Source of the DNA: Thermoleptolyngbya sichuanensis A183
GTDB taxonomy: Bacteria > Cyanobacteriota > Cyanobacteriia > Elainellales > Elainellaceae
DNA length: 64,000 bases
Direction: 5' to 3'
Assembly (NCBI RefSeq): GCF_013177315.1
Contig: NZ_CP053661.1
Location: 868,001 to 932,000, forward strand
Positions 1-8,097 of the stretch are shown here, piece after piece (positions within the stretch are counted from its first letter, which is position 1; the number at the start of each line of letters is the position of its first letter). Below the pieces are notes generated by a model that did not search any database, had not been told where the DNA came from, and saw only the letters and a program-made list of their open reading frames with translations. The position numbers and the translations under genes are program-made.

Positions 1-710
1 CCAGCCCCTCGCCCAGCCAGCCCGTCGAGTTTGACCAGCGGCTCAATTTGCGGCCCGGTTCCAACACCACGGCACGGGGCAGTCTGCGAGATAATCAGAC
101 GATTAACTACCTAATTTCGATGGAAGCGGGGGAGACGCTGACGGCGCGGCTGGATGGCGACGGCGTGATCATGACGGTGCTGAATCCCGATCGCCAGCCT
201 GTGGACGGACAGGCTTCGCAGGTGTTGCAGTGGAGCGGCACGGCAGCCTATGCGGGGGATTACGTTGTGCAGGTGAAGCCGCTATCGGGCATTTCTCGAA
301 CGGACTATGCGTTGACTCTGAGTTTAGAAGGCGTGCCGCCGAGTCCCACGCCGCCACCACCGCCGCCGCCTGATCCGTCACCCACGCCAGAGCCACCGCC
401 GGAAGTCGATATCCGCACCGAAACGCTGAATCTGTCGCCGGGAGAGTCGCGGGAGGTAGACAACCAGGTGCGGGCGAATCGGATGCGTCGCTATCTGGTG
501 GATTTGCAGAGCGATCAGGGGTTAATCGTCGATATTATCCAGGGCAATGTGCAGGTCGAGATCCGCGACCCGAATGGGCGATCGCTCTCTAGTGCGTCGG
601 GCGGCACGCTGCAAATCGGGCCGGGGCTGTCGCAGTCGGGCCGCTACCAAATCGATGTCAGCGCCAACCAGACTGTGAACTACGTGCTGCGGGCGACAGC
701 GATTAACTAG
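1..710 (+). CDS. C-terminal part of a secreted PPC-domain protein (5' end outside window)
   Basis: The reading frame is open from base 3 with no stop before it, so the gene begins upstream and only about 235 C-terminal residues are visible. Two beta-rich modules resembling bacterial pre-peptidase C-terminal (PPC) domains are seen. Each has the pattern of a G-x-L-x-x-x-Q/N stretch, a nonpolar 'tArLdGdg' or 'LivDii' strand, an 'NPDRQ/DPNGR' turn and a terminal 'GxYxIxV' strand. A linker of about 25 residues, almost all proline, separates them. In cyanobacteria such tandem modules often sit at the end of secreted proteases or Ser/Thr kinases. The catalytic part is not visible, so no enzyme function is assigned. 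A strong terminator follows 47 bp after the stop. Confidence 0.75.
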   Translation, partial: SPSPSQPVEFDQRLNLRPGSNTTARGSLRDNQTINYLISMEAGETLTARLDGDGVIMTVLNPDRQPVDGQASQVLQWSGTAAYAGDYVVQVKPLSGISRTDYALTLSLEGVPPSPTPPPPPPPDPSPTPEPPPEVDIRTETLNLSPGESREVDNQVRANRMRRYLVDLQSDQGLIVDIIQGNVQVEIRDPNGRSLSSASGGTLQIGPGLSQSGRYQIDVSANQTVNYVLRATAIN

Positions 711-756
711 AATCGATTAACTAAGTAGATAGACCAGATTAAAAAACAGATCCCGA

Positions 757-800
757 ACCCTGCGCCGCCCGCTGCGCGGGCGGCGCAGGGTCTTTGGGTT
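757..800 (+). terminator. Strong intrinsic terminator
   Basis: A perfect 16-bp GC-rich stem (757-772 pairing with 776-791) has a 3-nt TGC loop and is followed by a T-rich run (ctttgggttttatattt). It ends the transcript of the PPC-domain gene that stops at 710. Confidence 0.9.
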
Positions 801-854
801 TTATATTTATTAATGTCCACCTACTTAGAACCATTAATCCTGATTTAGGCAGGC

Positions 855-1049
855 ATGAGAGATAGTTTGGGGCTATTGGCGAAGGTCATGGGCGGTTCTG
901 CCCTGGGGGCGATCGCCATCAAATACTTTCCACCGCTGGCGCTCGTGCCTGACAAGGTTGGCATCGTCTGGGCGATCGTGCTGACCCCGACGGGGGTGAT
1001 GGCGGCGCTGCTGTGCTGGCTCACCTGGCGGCGGCGGACATCGGCATAG
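855..1049 (+). CDS. Small two-helix membrane protein, hypothetical
   Basis: A 64-residue ORF starting with ATG. It contains two hydrophobic segments, about residues 8-31 (LAKVMGGSALGAIAIKYF onward) and 36-57 (VGIVWAIVLTPTGVMAALLCW), and ends in the basic tail WRRRTSA. That is the pattern of a small inner-membrane protein with a cytoplasmic positive C-terminus. No conserved family is recognised. It sits alone between the strong terminator at 757-800 and the repeat at 1088. A short hairpin (tgctgg/ccagca, 1060-1076) follows the stop. No convincing ribosome binding site precedes the ATG, so the call rests on composition alone. Confidence 0.5.
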   Translation: MRDSLGLLAKVMGGSALGAIAIKYFPPLALVPDKVGIVWAIVLTPTGVMAALLCWLTWRRRTSA

Positions 1050-1087
1050 GCGTGCAGAATGCTGGCACATCCAGCAGATGAATCCTT

Positions 1088-1180
1088 TAGGACTTACGCA
1101 TTTGCGATTAAGGTTTCTGGGTTTTGGACGATTTCTTGCGGGCTGCGCTTGCGAGAAATCGTCCAACTGCGTAAGTTCTA
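1088..1180. repeat. MITE-like inverted-repeat element, family A copy 1
   Basis: The ends are 13-bp inverted repeats with one mismatch (taggacttacgca at 1088-1100, tgcgtaagttcta at 1168-1180). The interior holds a second, perfect 11-bp inverted repeat (ggacgatttct/agaaatcgtcc). A related copy lies at 23061-23150. The element ends 5 bp from the stop codon of the minus-strand ATPase gene, so its hairpin could help terminate that transcript. Confidence 0.8.
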
Positions 1181-1185
1181 TCCTT

Positions 1186-3834
1186 CTAAAGCCAGGTCTT
1201 GAAGCGGCGGATATAGGCAGCTTTGACCCCGCGAGTGACCAGCCAGTAGCCGAGGAGAATGGCAAACAGCCAGAGGAAATAGCGGGCCGGCAGCGGCACC
1301 AGCCCAATACTCGCATCCACAGACGTAAAGGGGAGCAGCAGGGCGATCGCCATTACCAGCCCCGTCATCCCCAGCACGGGCAAGGCAGCCGTACTCTCCG
1401 TAAACGGAGCCTTAGCCGTGCGAATTAGATGAATAATCAGGGTTTGGGACAGCAGCCCATAGACAAACCAGCCCGACTGAAACAGCGCCGCATCGGCGGG
1501 CACATTGAACCCCAGCACCCCCCACAGCACCGCAAACGTCACATAGTCAAACATGGAACTGACAGGCCCGAGGCACAGCATGAACCGTCGCAAATCCCCC
1601 ACAGACCAGCGCTGGGGCTGGGCTAGGTAGGACTCATCCACTCGGTCAAAGGGAATCGCCGTTTGGGACAGGTCGTACAGCAGGTTTTGCACCAGCAGTT
1701 GCAGCGGCTGCATGGGCAAGAAGGGCAACAGGGCGCTGGCCCCCATCACGCTCAGCACATTGCCAAAGTTGGAGCTGGTCGCCATCTTCAGATACTTGAT
1801 GATATTGCCAAAGGTGCGGCGACCTTCCACGATGCCCTGCTCCAGCACCAGCAGGCTCTTTTCAAGCAAGATTACATCGGCCGACTCCTTGGCCACATCC
1901 ACCGCCGACTCTACCGAAATGCCCACATCCGCCTCTCGCAGAGCCAACGCATCGTTGACCCCATCGCCCAAATAGCCCACCGTATGTCCCTGCTGTTTGA
2001 GAACCTGCACAATTCGGGCTTTTTGCAGGGGCGATAGCTTGGCGAATAGGGTTGTGTTCTCGGCAACGGCGGCCAGTTCCTCATCGCTCATCGGGTCAAT
2101 CGCCGAGCCAAGGCAGACTTGCTGAACGGGCAGCCCGACTTCTTGACAAATCGTGCGGGCAACATGCTCATTGTCCCCAGTCAGCACCTTGACGCGCACG
2201 TTGTATTGCTGCAAGGCGGCGATCGCCCCCTTTGCCGTCTCCTGCGGCGGATCGAGAAACGTCAGGTATCCCACCAGCCTTAGCCCCGCCTCATCTGTCG
2301 GGTCGTAGTGATCCTGCGGCGCATCCAGCCGCTTGCAGGCCACAGCCAGCACCCGAAACCCCTGCTGGCTAAACTGCTGGGCTGTTTGGAGGGTCTGCTG
2401 ATGCAGCGCTTCGGTCAGGGGCGTTGGCTCTCCCTGATGCTGGATGTAGCTGCATAGACCCAGCACCTCTTCCACAGCCCCTTTGCAGATTAGCCGCGGA
2501 AAACCCTCCTGCTCGACCACCACAGACAGCCGCCGCCGCGCAAAATCGAAGGGCACTTCCCCCAGCTTGCGATGGGTCAACGCAGACTGGGACAAGGCAC
2601 TCGCGTCGGCCGCTTCCAAAATGGCATCGTCCAGTCGGTTTTGAATGCCCGTCTGGTAATAACTGTTCAAATAGGCATCGGCTAGCGGATCGGGGCTGGA
2701 CTGCCCCAGAGGGGCGATCGCACTGTGAAACGACACCTGGTTTTGGGTGAGCGTGCCCGTCTTGTCGGTACACAGCAGGTCAACTGCGCCCAGGTTTTGC
2801 ACCGCATCCAGCCGCTTGGCCAGCATCTGCTGTTGGGCCAGGGCACTGACCCCGCGCGTCAAGCCGATGCTGAGAATCAGAGGCAATAGCTCTGGCACCA
2901 GACCTACAGCAACCGCCACCCCAAAGATCAGGGAAGTTGTCCACTGCCCGCGAACCAGGCCGTTGAGCAAAACCGCGCTGGGAGCCATGATGGCGATGAA
3001 CCCGATCAGCAGCCAGGTGATCTGGTTGATACCCGTGTCAAAGCTAGTGGGCGATCGCCGTCCGATCAGCGCTTGCGACAGCCGTCCCAAATAGGTCTGC
3101 GCTCCGGTGGCGATCACCACGGCGCGAGCGCTGCCGCCCAATACCGTGGTTCCCATAAAGCAAAGATTGGGCAGCGTCCACCAGTCTCCGTTGGGCGATG
3201 TCGCAGCGCGAACGGCGCTGTATTTTTGCACCAGATCCGACTCCCCCGTGAGGATCGACTGGCCCACAAAGAAGTGATTGGCCTCCAGCAGCCGCACATC
3301 CGCAGGCACCATATCTCCCGGTGCCAGATGCACGACATCCCCCGGCACCAGCTTGCGAATGGGGACTTCCTGGCGACGCTCGGCCGGCAGCAGATCGTCG
3401 TAGCGGCTGACGGTGGCGGTGGTTTCGACCAGGGCCCGCAGCTTTTCGGCGGCGCGGCTAGAGCGATATTCCCGCGCAAACCGCAGCACCCCGCTGAGCA
3501 GCACGATCCCCAGGAGTAGCGCTGCACCCCGCAGATCGCGAGTGAGCCAGGCGGCGATCGCCAGCACCAGCAGCAGATACACAAACGGGCTATTGAAGGC
3601 GCGGAATAACTGCTGATACCAAGCGGGGGTAGTGTCGTGGGCAATTTCATTAGGCCCAAACTGGCGGCGACGCTGGCGGGCCTGCACGGCCGTTAGCCCG
3701 TAGGGATGGGTTTCAAGCTGGTTTAGCAGATGATGAGGATCAGTTTGAGCCGCGTTTACCGCAAGCGGCAGCAACGACCCGCCAGACGCAGCAGGCAGGG
3801 CGCGACGGGACGCAACAGAAAACCAGGAGGGCAT
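1186..3834 (-). CDS. mgtA: Magnesium-translocating P-type ATPase (type IIIB, MgtA-like)
   Basis: This 882-residue inner-membrane pump of the P3B class imports Mg2+ using ATP. In order it shows the actuator motif TGES (196-199), the M4 segment GLVPELLPLI (311-320; MgtA-type GLTPE-like), the phosphorylation site CTDKTGT (Asp357), TGDN (552-555) and the hinge GDGVNDA (623-629). After these come the family stretch ending KYLKMATSSNFGN and the C-terminal membrane helices. Length matches the family (about 900). The ATG at 3834 is preceded by a GAGGTG-type ribosome binding site (3843-3848 on the plus strand). The gene is divergent from the hydrolase at 4022 across 187 bp, and I see no recognisable Mg2+ riboswitch there. 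A Ca2+ P2-type pump is less likely because the M4 and C-terminal signatures are MgtA-like. Confidence 0.9.
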   Translation of the reverse strand: MPSWFSVASRRALPAASGGSLLPLAVNAAQTDPHHLLNQLETHPYGLTAVQARQRRRQFGPNEIAHDTTPAWYQQLFRAFNSPFVYLLLVLAIAAWLTRDLRGAALLLGIVLLSGVLRFAREYRSSRAAEKLRALVETTATVSRYDDLLPAERRQEVPIRKLVPGDVVHLAPGDMVPADVRLLEANHFFVGQSILTGESDLVQKYSAVRAATSPNGDWWTLPNLCFMGTTVLGGSARAVVIATGAQTYLGRLSQALIGRRSPTSFDTGINQITWLLIGFIAIMAPSAVLLNGLVRGQWTTSLIFGVAVAVGLVPELLPLILSIGLTRGVSALAQQQMLAKRLDAVQNLGAVDLLCTDKTGTLTQNQVSFHSAIAPLGQSSPDPLADAYLNSYYQTGIQNRLDDAILEAADASALSQSALTHRKLGEVPFDFARRRLSVVVEQEGFPRLICKGAVEEVLGLCSYIQHQGEPTPLTEALHQQTLQTAQQFSQQGFRVLAVACKRLDAPQDHYDPTDEAGLRLVGYLTFLDPPQETAKGAIAALQQYNVRVKVLTGDNEHVARTICQEVGLPVQQVCLGSAIDPMSDEELAAVAENTTLFAKLSPLQKARIVQVLKQQGHTVGYLGDGVNDALALREADVGISVESAVDVAKESADVILLEKSLLVLEQGIVEGRRTFGNIIKYLKMATSSNFGNVLSVMGASALLPFLPMQPLQLLVQNLLYDLSQTAIPFDRVDESYLAQPQRWSVGDLRRFMLCLGPVSSMFDYVTFAVLWGVLGFNVPADAALFQSGWFVYGLLSQTLIIHLIRTAKAPFTESTAALPVLGMTGLVMAIALLLPFTSVDASIGLVPLPARYFLWLFAILLGYWLVTRGVKAAYIRRFKTWL

Positions 3835-3988
3835 AGGGCAAACACCTCGCCAGAGGTCTGCTTTTCATGATGCCGTGCTGGGGCGATCGCCGACGTGTCC
3901 AGCCATACCCCGACCCATACAAGTCTGCTGCTACAAGCCTGCTGCATCCCAACGCTGCAAAAGTCAATTCCAGCACCCCTACCCTACC

Positions 3989-4014
3989 ATAGGCTGAATA
4001 GCCTATGCAGGAGG
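3989..4014 (+). promoter_or_regulatory. Inverted repeat (possible operator) and ribosome binding site
   Basis: The 18-bp inverted repeat ataggct-gaat-agcctat (3989-4006) is followed directly by a consensus ribosome binding site AGGAGG (4009-4014), 7 nt before the ATG at 4022. The repeat overlaps the 5' untranslated region and could be a repressor site or a small mRNA hairpin for the hydrolase/dioxygenase pair. Function is inferred from position only. Confidence 0.5.
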
Positions 4015-4021
4015 ATGCCCA

Positions 4022-4765
4022 ATGGTTCTCAAAACGGCCATCGTGGAAACTGAGGCAATCATCCCCACGCCCAGTGGAGAGATGCCCGCCTTTCTCTATC
4101 GCCCCGCTGCGCCCGCTGCGTCGGCCTCCAGCCCCGCCGTTCTCTTGCTGATGGAAGCCTTTGGGCTAACCCCCCACATTCGGGACGTAGCGACTCGCAC
4201 CGCCGCCAAGGGCTACGTCGTCCTCACGCCAGACCTGTACTACCGCGAATGGCCCCACAATAAATTTGGCTATGACGAGGTGGAACAGGCGATGGCAACC
4301 ATGTATCGCATGGATTTTGGGCAGCCCGTAGAACAGGACCTAAAGGCGGCGATCGCCTTCCTCAAGGCGCAACCCGACGTTTCACCCGACCGAATTGGCG
4401 TTACCGGGTTTTGCCTGGGCGGGGGGTTGACCTTTTTAACGGCGTGTCGATTTTCCAGCGACATCGCAGCGGCGGCTCCGTTTTACGGCATGGTATTGGA
4501 CGATTGGGTAGAGGCGATCAAAGACATCACTGTGCCCGTCTACCTGTTTCACGGCGGCGCTGATCCGTTTATTCCATCGGAGCGCGTACAGCACATCGAG
4601 GCGCGATTCAAAGACCTGGGCAAAGCGTATTGGCTCAAAGTGTATCCCGATGCCGACCACGGATTTTTCTGTCACGAGCGATCGTCCTACAATGCCGCCG
4701 CCGCTGAGGATGCGTGGCAAGCGCTAACCCAGTTTCTCCATCAACATCTCAACAGGGTTTCCTAA
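4022..4765 (+). CDS. Dienelactone hydrolase family protein
   Basis: A 247-residue alpha/beta hydrolase of the dienelactone hydrolase family. These cytoplasmic enzymes open lactone or ester substrates with a Cys-Asp-His triad. The triad is visible as Cys131 in GFCLGG, Asp181 in HGGADPFIP and His213 in DADHGFFC, and Glu45 in LMEAFG matches the Glu that tunes the nucleophile in this family. Length is typical. The start has a consensus AGGAGG 7 nt upstream. It lies 5 bp before the extradiol dioxygenase gene, so the two are almost certainly co-transcribed. Pairing a ring-opening dioxygenase with a lactone hydrolase suggests breakdown of an aromatic or lactone compound. The actual substrate cannot be read from sequence. 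Confidence 0.9.
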   Translation: MVLKTAIVETEAIIPTPSGEMPAFLYRPAAPAASASSPAVLLLMEAFGLTPHIRDVATRTAAKGYVVLTPDLYYREWPHNKFGYDEVEQAMATMYRMDFGQPVEQDLKAAIAFLKAQPDVSPDRIGVTGFCLGGGLTFLTACRFSSDIAAAAPFYGMVLDDWVEAIKDITVPVYLFHGGADPFIPSERVQHIEARFKDLGKAYWLKVYPDADHGFFCHERSSYNAAAAEDAWQALTQFLHQHLNRVS

Positions 4766-4770
4766 GTCTT

Positions 4771-5550
4771 ATGTCTCTTCCCACGCTCTTTGTCTCCCAC
4801 GGCGCACCGGATTTACCGCTCTATGAAACTGCGCCTGCCGTTGAATTTCTCAAGCATCTGGGCGCTCAGTGGCCGCGCCCCAAATCCATCCTCGCTGTGT
4901 CGGCCCACTGGGAGACGCGATCGCCCGCCGTGAGTATCGCGCCCCACCCAGAGACGATTCACGACTTTGGCGGCTTTCCACCAGAAACCTATGCCTTTCA
5001 ATATCCCGCACCCGGTGCGCCGGAACTGGCAGAGCGGGTAGAAAAACTGCTGACACAAGCGGGCATGAGCGTCACCCTCGACCCCAGTCGGGGACTCGAT
5101 CACGGTGCATGGGAGCCACTCATGCTGATGTATCCAGCAGCCGACATTCCCGTGACGCAGCTTTCGGTGCAGCCGCGGCTGGGCACGGCCCATCACCTGC
5201 AACTGGGCCGGGCGATCGCCCCACTCCGGGAGGACGATGTGCTGATCCTTGCCAGTGGGGCCGCCACGCACAACCTGCGGGCCTTTGGCGGCTATGCTTT
5301 CGACGCAGCCCCGCCCGCCTGGGTAGCAGCATTTGACCAGTGGCTCGCAGCGGCGATCGCCCAGGGAGACACTGACGCACTGCTGCACTATCGCCAAGTC
5401 GCCCCCCACGCCGCCGACAATCATCCCAGCGAGGAACACTTTTTGCCGCTGCTGGTGGCGATGGGGGCAGGGGGCGATCGCGGCATCCAACTTCATCACA
5501 GCACCACCTACGGCATCCTCAGCATGGCCGCCTATGGGCTTGTTCAATAA
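4771..5550 (+). CDS. Extradiol ring-cleavage dioxygenase, DODA/LigB type
   Basis: A 259-residue metal-dependent dioxygenase of the class III extradiol (LigB/DOPA 4,5-dioxygenase, YgiD) family, which cleaves catechol-type rings. Metal-ligand histidines are visible at His10 (FVSHGAPDL), His46 (VSAHWE), His111 (LDHGAWEPL) and His167 (ATHNL), the usual positions. I place the start at ATG 4771, giving MSLPTLFVSHG, 5 bp after the hydrolase stop. A longer frame from 4714 would overlap the hydrolase and only adds residues not typical of the family. In cyanobacteria some DODA homologues act on DOPA. The real substrate here is unknown. It forms a two-gene operon with the hydrolase. Confidence 0.9.
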   Translation: MSLPTLFVSHGAPDLPLYETAPAVEFLKHLGAQWPRPKSILAVSAHWETRSPAVSIAPHPETIHDFGGFPPETYAFQYPAPGAPELAERVEKLLTQAGMSVTLDPSRGLDHGAWEPLMLMYPAADIPVTQLSVQPRLGTAHHLQLGRAIAPLREDDVLILASGAATHNLRAFGGYAFDAAPPAWVAAFDQWLAAAIAQGDTDALLHYRQVAPHAADNHPSEEHFLPLLVAMGAGGDRGIQLHHSTTYGILSMAAYGLVQ

Positions 5551-5805
5551 AGCCAAACGTTCAAGGAAAAAATTAACGCTCCTGCGTCTGGCCACTGCTG
5601 ACGCGCCCCCTTTTGCATTAGCGTTGCATTAGCGTGCAAAGCGGTCATACCGATTCTCGATTCTGGATTTGCGACTTTGGATTTGCCATCTTAGATTGCC
5701 AGTTAGATTGCGAGTCAAACCTTTACGGAATGTCCAGCCGTTTCATTCATCGCCCCACTCAGGAGAAGTGATATCAGTATCAATGTCCGAATCAATGTCT
5801 GCATC

Positions 5806-5971
5806 GGGTGTATCCCACTTTTGTAACCCTCACCCTAAATCCCTTGTAACCCTCACCCTAAATCCCTCTCCCAAAGCGGGAGAGGGACTGCCAATCCGGC
5901 TCCCCTTCTCCCGTTTTGGGAGAAGGGGCTGGGGGATGAGGGCAAACTTGCAGAACTGGAATGCGCCCTCC
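5806..5971. repeat. TIR-bearing dispersed repeat, family B copy 1
   Basis: A 166-bp intergenic element with imperfect 20-bp terminal inverted repeats (starts gggtgtatcccact, ends gcgccctcc). Inside is the inverted repeat ctccccttctccc/gggagaaggggc. This copy carries a doubled ccctcaccctaaatccc stretch plus a ctctccc/gggagag arm that copy 2 (7975-8090) lacks. It lies in the 655-bp gap between the dioxygenase and helicase genes. Apart from this repeat and the hairpin at 6117-6156, I see nothing in that gap. Confidence 0.85.
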
Positions 5972-6116
5972 GCATCAATGTCCGAAGTCTTTACCCATCA
6001 TTCTTAATTTCTGACAAATCCCTCAAGAAATATTTTCAAAAATCAATGGTTGCCTTCATACCATTTTTTGCCAGACCGTTTATTCTAAACGGGAGGGTGG
6101 CTCCGATCATCCTCGC

Positions 6117-6156
6117 AGAAGCAGACAGCGGTGGGGGCTACTGGCTGTCTGCTTCT
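6117..6156. terminator. Large perfect hairpin between convergent genes
   Basis: A perfect 13-bp stem (agaagcagacagc at 6117-6129, gctgtctgcttct at 6144-6156) encloses a 14-nt loop. It lies 50 bp past the stop of the minus-strand helicase and downstream of the plus-strand dioxygenase. No clear T-run follows on either strand, so it may be a processing or anti-decay hairpin rather than a classical intrinsic terminator. Confidence 0.55.
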
Positions 6157-6205
6157 TGCATTTGGACGCATAGAACAACTCAGGGAAAAACTCAGGCATG
6201 TTGAG

Positions 6206-7801
6206 TCAGGCATTTTTGAGAAAAATCGCCTCCCAGCCGTGGGGGCCAAATTCTTTTTGAAACTCGCTGATCACCCAGGCAATCGACTTGCCCTGGCGCT
6301 GGGCAACGCGCATCAGGTAATTCTTATAGTTGTGCTTGTCTTCTAGCGTAGGCGATGCGCCAAAGATGGAGCCGAGGCACCAGGCATCCTTGGGCATACA
6401 GTTAAATTTTTCAAAAAAGCGGCGATCGCTCCAGGAGGGGGCCGCGCCTTCCTGATAGCTGCGCTTGCGCTGAGCATGGAAAAAGCGCAGCATTTCTTGC
6501 TCCTCGAGCATCCGCACCTGTTCGTCGCTCAGCACCTCTTCCAGGTCATCCAGACATACCTGGCTCTCGTCTCGCCATTCGTGCTTGCAGTCGGGGCAGG
6601 TCATCAAAAAAATGGGCACGATGCGGCCACAGGCAGGACACTGCTTAATAGGAGCGCTGCCGATGCCCTCGCCTTCTGTGTCTTCTCGCGTAGGCAGGTG
6701 ATAGAACTCGATGTCTTCGGGAAAGCCCAGCCGCGCCAGGTTGCCCGCCTGGTCAAGAATCGTGCCGTGCAGCTTGCCCGTGTGCGGCGCAATTCGCATG
6801 ACGCGGCCGATCTGCTGATGGTGCAGCGCCCGCGACTGGGTGGGCCGCAGCAGCAGCCCCACCTCCACGCTCGGCTCATCAAAGCCAATGCTGATCACAT
6901 TGCAGGAAGTCAGCACCAGAATGTGCCCGTCGCGCAGTTCGGCGTAGAGCTTCTGACGGTCTTTGATGGGCGTTTCGCCATCCACCGTTGCTGCGGGAAC
7001 ATTGGCCTGGTTAAAGGCTTCGGCAACGTGCCGTGCGTGTTCCACGTCTACACAAAAGGCGATCGTGCGCTTGTCGGGAACAAGCCGTAGCCATTCTTCC
7101 ACAATGCGTTCCACCAGTTCGGGGCGATCGCACGCATTTTTCAGCGCCCGCTCGTCATAGTCGCCCGCCACCGTGCCCACGCCCGACAGGTCAATCTGAT
7201 GCTCCGGTGACAACCCATAATACTTCATTGGCGCGAGATAGCCCATCTTTTGCAGCACCGACGGCACTGGCGAAGCTACCAGCGTTTCCATATGGTCGCC
7301 CAGTTGCGCTTTGCCCAGGCGATAGGGCGTGGCCGTCAGCGCCAGATGCACCGCCTGGGGATGGGTTTTGTAAAGCACCTGTTGCCCTACCTGGCTAAAG
7401 ACCGTCGTATGCGCTTCGTCAAACAGCACCACATCGGCGTGCCACTTTTTCCACCAGTGGCGCTTGGTCATGGTTTGCACGCTGGCAATCTGGATTGGCG
7501 CAGTCGGGTCTTCTTTCCAGCCCGCCTTAATAAAGCCGCAGTGCAGCCCAAAAGCCTGCATCTTGTCGTAGGTCTGCCCCACCAGCACATCCAGATGCAC
7601 CAAAAACAGCAGCCGACAGCCCCGCGCCTCCGCATGGGCGCAGATTTGCCCGGCGATCACCGTTTTCCCTGCGCCCGTCCCAGCAATCACCGCTACGCGC
7701 TTATAGCCCTCGCCCAGCTTGTTGTAGAGATCCTTAATCAACTGCACCTGATAGGGGCGCAGCGTCGGCGGCGTGGGAGCGGTCGCGTTTTGGGCAGTCA
7801 T
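6206..7801 (-). CDS. DEAD/DEAH-box (SF2) helicase with C-terminal zinc ribbon
   Basis: About 531 residues starting MTAQNATAPTPPTLRPYQ at ATG 7801; the frame extends 8 codons further upstream without a better start. Helicase motifs are clear: Q-like RPYQ, Walker A GTGAGKT, motif II FDEAH, motif III TATPYR, then a RecA2 domain with GFDEP and the arginine-finger motif QQIGRVMR. A four-cysteine zinc ribbon follows (CPACG...CPDC). The C-terminal 120 residues resemble no domain I recognise. The layout matches the COG1061/SSL2-like helicases found in cyanobacteria and phages. A role in DNA repair or recombination is likely but unproven. The gene stands alone, flanked by repeats on both sides. Confidence 0.85.
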   Translation of the reverse strand: MTAQNATAPTPPTLRPYQVQLIKDLYNKLGEGYKRVAVIAGTGAGKTVIAGQICAHAEARGCRLLFLVHLDVLVGQTYDKMQAFGLHCGFIKAGWKEDPTAPIQIASVQTMTKRHWWKKWHADVVLFDEAHTTVFSQVGQQVLYKTHPQAVHLALTATPYRLGKAQLGDHMETLVASPVPSVLQKMGYLAPMKYYGLSPEHQIDLSGVGTVAGDYDERALKNACDRPELVERIVEEWLRLVPDKRTIAFCVDVEHARHVAEAFNQANVPAATVDGETPIKDRQKLYAELRDGHILVLTSCNVISIGFDEPSVEVGLLLRPTQSRALHHQQIGRVMRIAPHTGKLHGTILDQAGNLARLGFPEDIEFYHLPTREDTEGEGIGSAPIKQCPACGRIVPIFLMTCPDCKHEWRDESQVCLDDLEEVLSDEQVRMLEEQEMLRFFHAQRKRSYQEGAAPSWSDRRFFEKFNCMPKDAWCLGSIFGASPTLEDKHNYKNYLMRVAQRQGKSIAWVISEFQKEFGPHGWEAIFLKNA

Positions 7802-7885
7802 GCACGAAGCGTTGTGGGCAAGCAACAGGCAAAATCTCTAAGGCTTACTGTAGCAAAGGACGGCCCGGAATAGAGTTCGCGTGTA

Positions 7886-7921
7886 CTGGAAGCCGCTAGA
7901 ACCTTGTGCTGCGGCTTCCAG
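7886..7921. other. Perfect 11-bp inverted repeat upstream of the helicase gene
   Basis: ctggaagccgc (7886-7896) pairs perfectly with gcggcttccag (7911-7921) around a 14-nt loop. It lies 85 bp upstream of the helicase start and just before repeat B copy 2. There is no T-run. It could be an operator or a relic of a mobile element. Confidence 0.5.
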
Positions 7922-7974
7922 AAAACGAGTCACCCATCGCGATCAAAAAGCTCAGCGAAAGGGTAGTCCCTACA

Positions 7975-8090
7975 GGGTGTATCCCACTTTTGCAACCCTC
8001 ACCCTAAATCCCTTCTGGCTCCCCTTCTCCCGTTTTGGGAGAAGGGGCTGGGGGATGAGGGCAAACTTGCAGAACTGGGATGCGCCCTCC
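7975..8090. repeat. TIR-bearing dispersed repeat, family B copy 2
   Basis: A 116-bp element nearly identical to the outer parts of copy 1 (5806-5971): the same gggtgtatcccactttt start, the same ccccttctcccgttttggg hairpin and the same ending cagaactgggatgcgccctcc-like terminus. The ends match as inverted repeats at about 16 of 20 positions. It abuts the insertion sequence remnant that starts at 8098. Confidence 0.85.
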
Positions 8091-8097
8091 CCCCTGT

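Noticed and set aside
1078-3659. Several open frames of 90-180 codons antisense to or in other frames of the mgtA gene
   Set aside because: They lie fully within the P-type ATPase, show no family sequence and no ribosome binding site, and follow from GC-rich codon usage of the real gene.
3835-4021. Magnesium riboswitch upstream of mgtA
   Set aside because: No M-box or mgtA-leader consensus visible in the 187-bp gap; only a short operator-like palindrome near the other gene.
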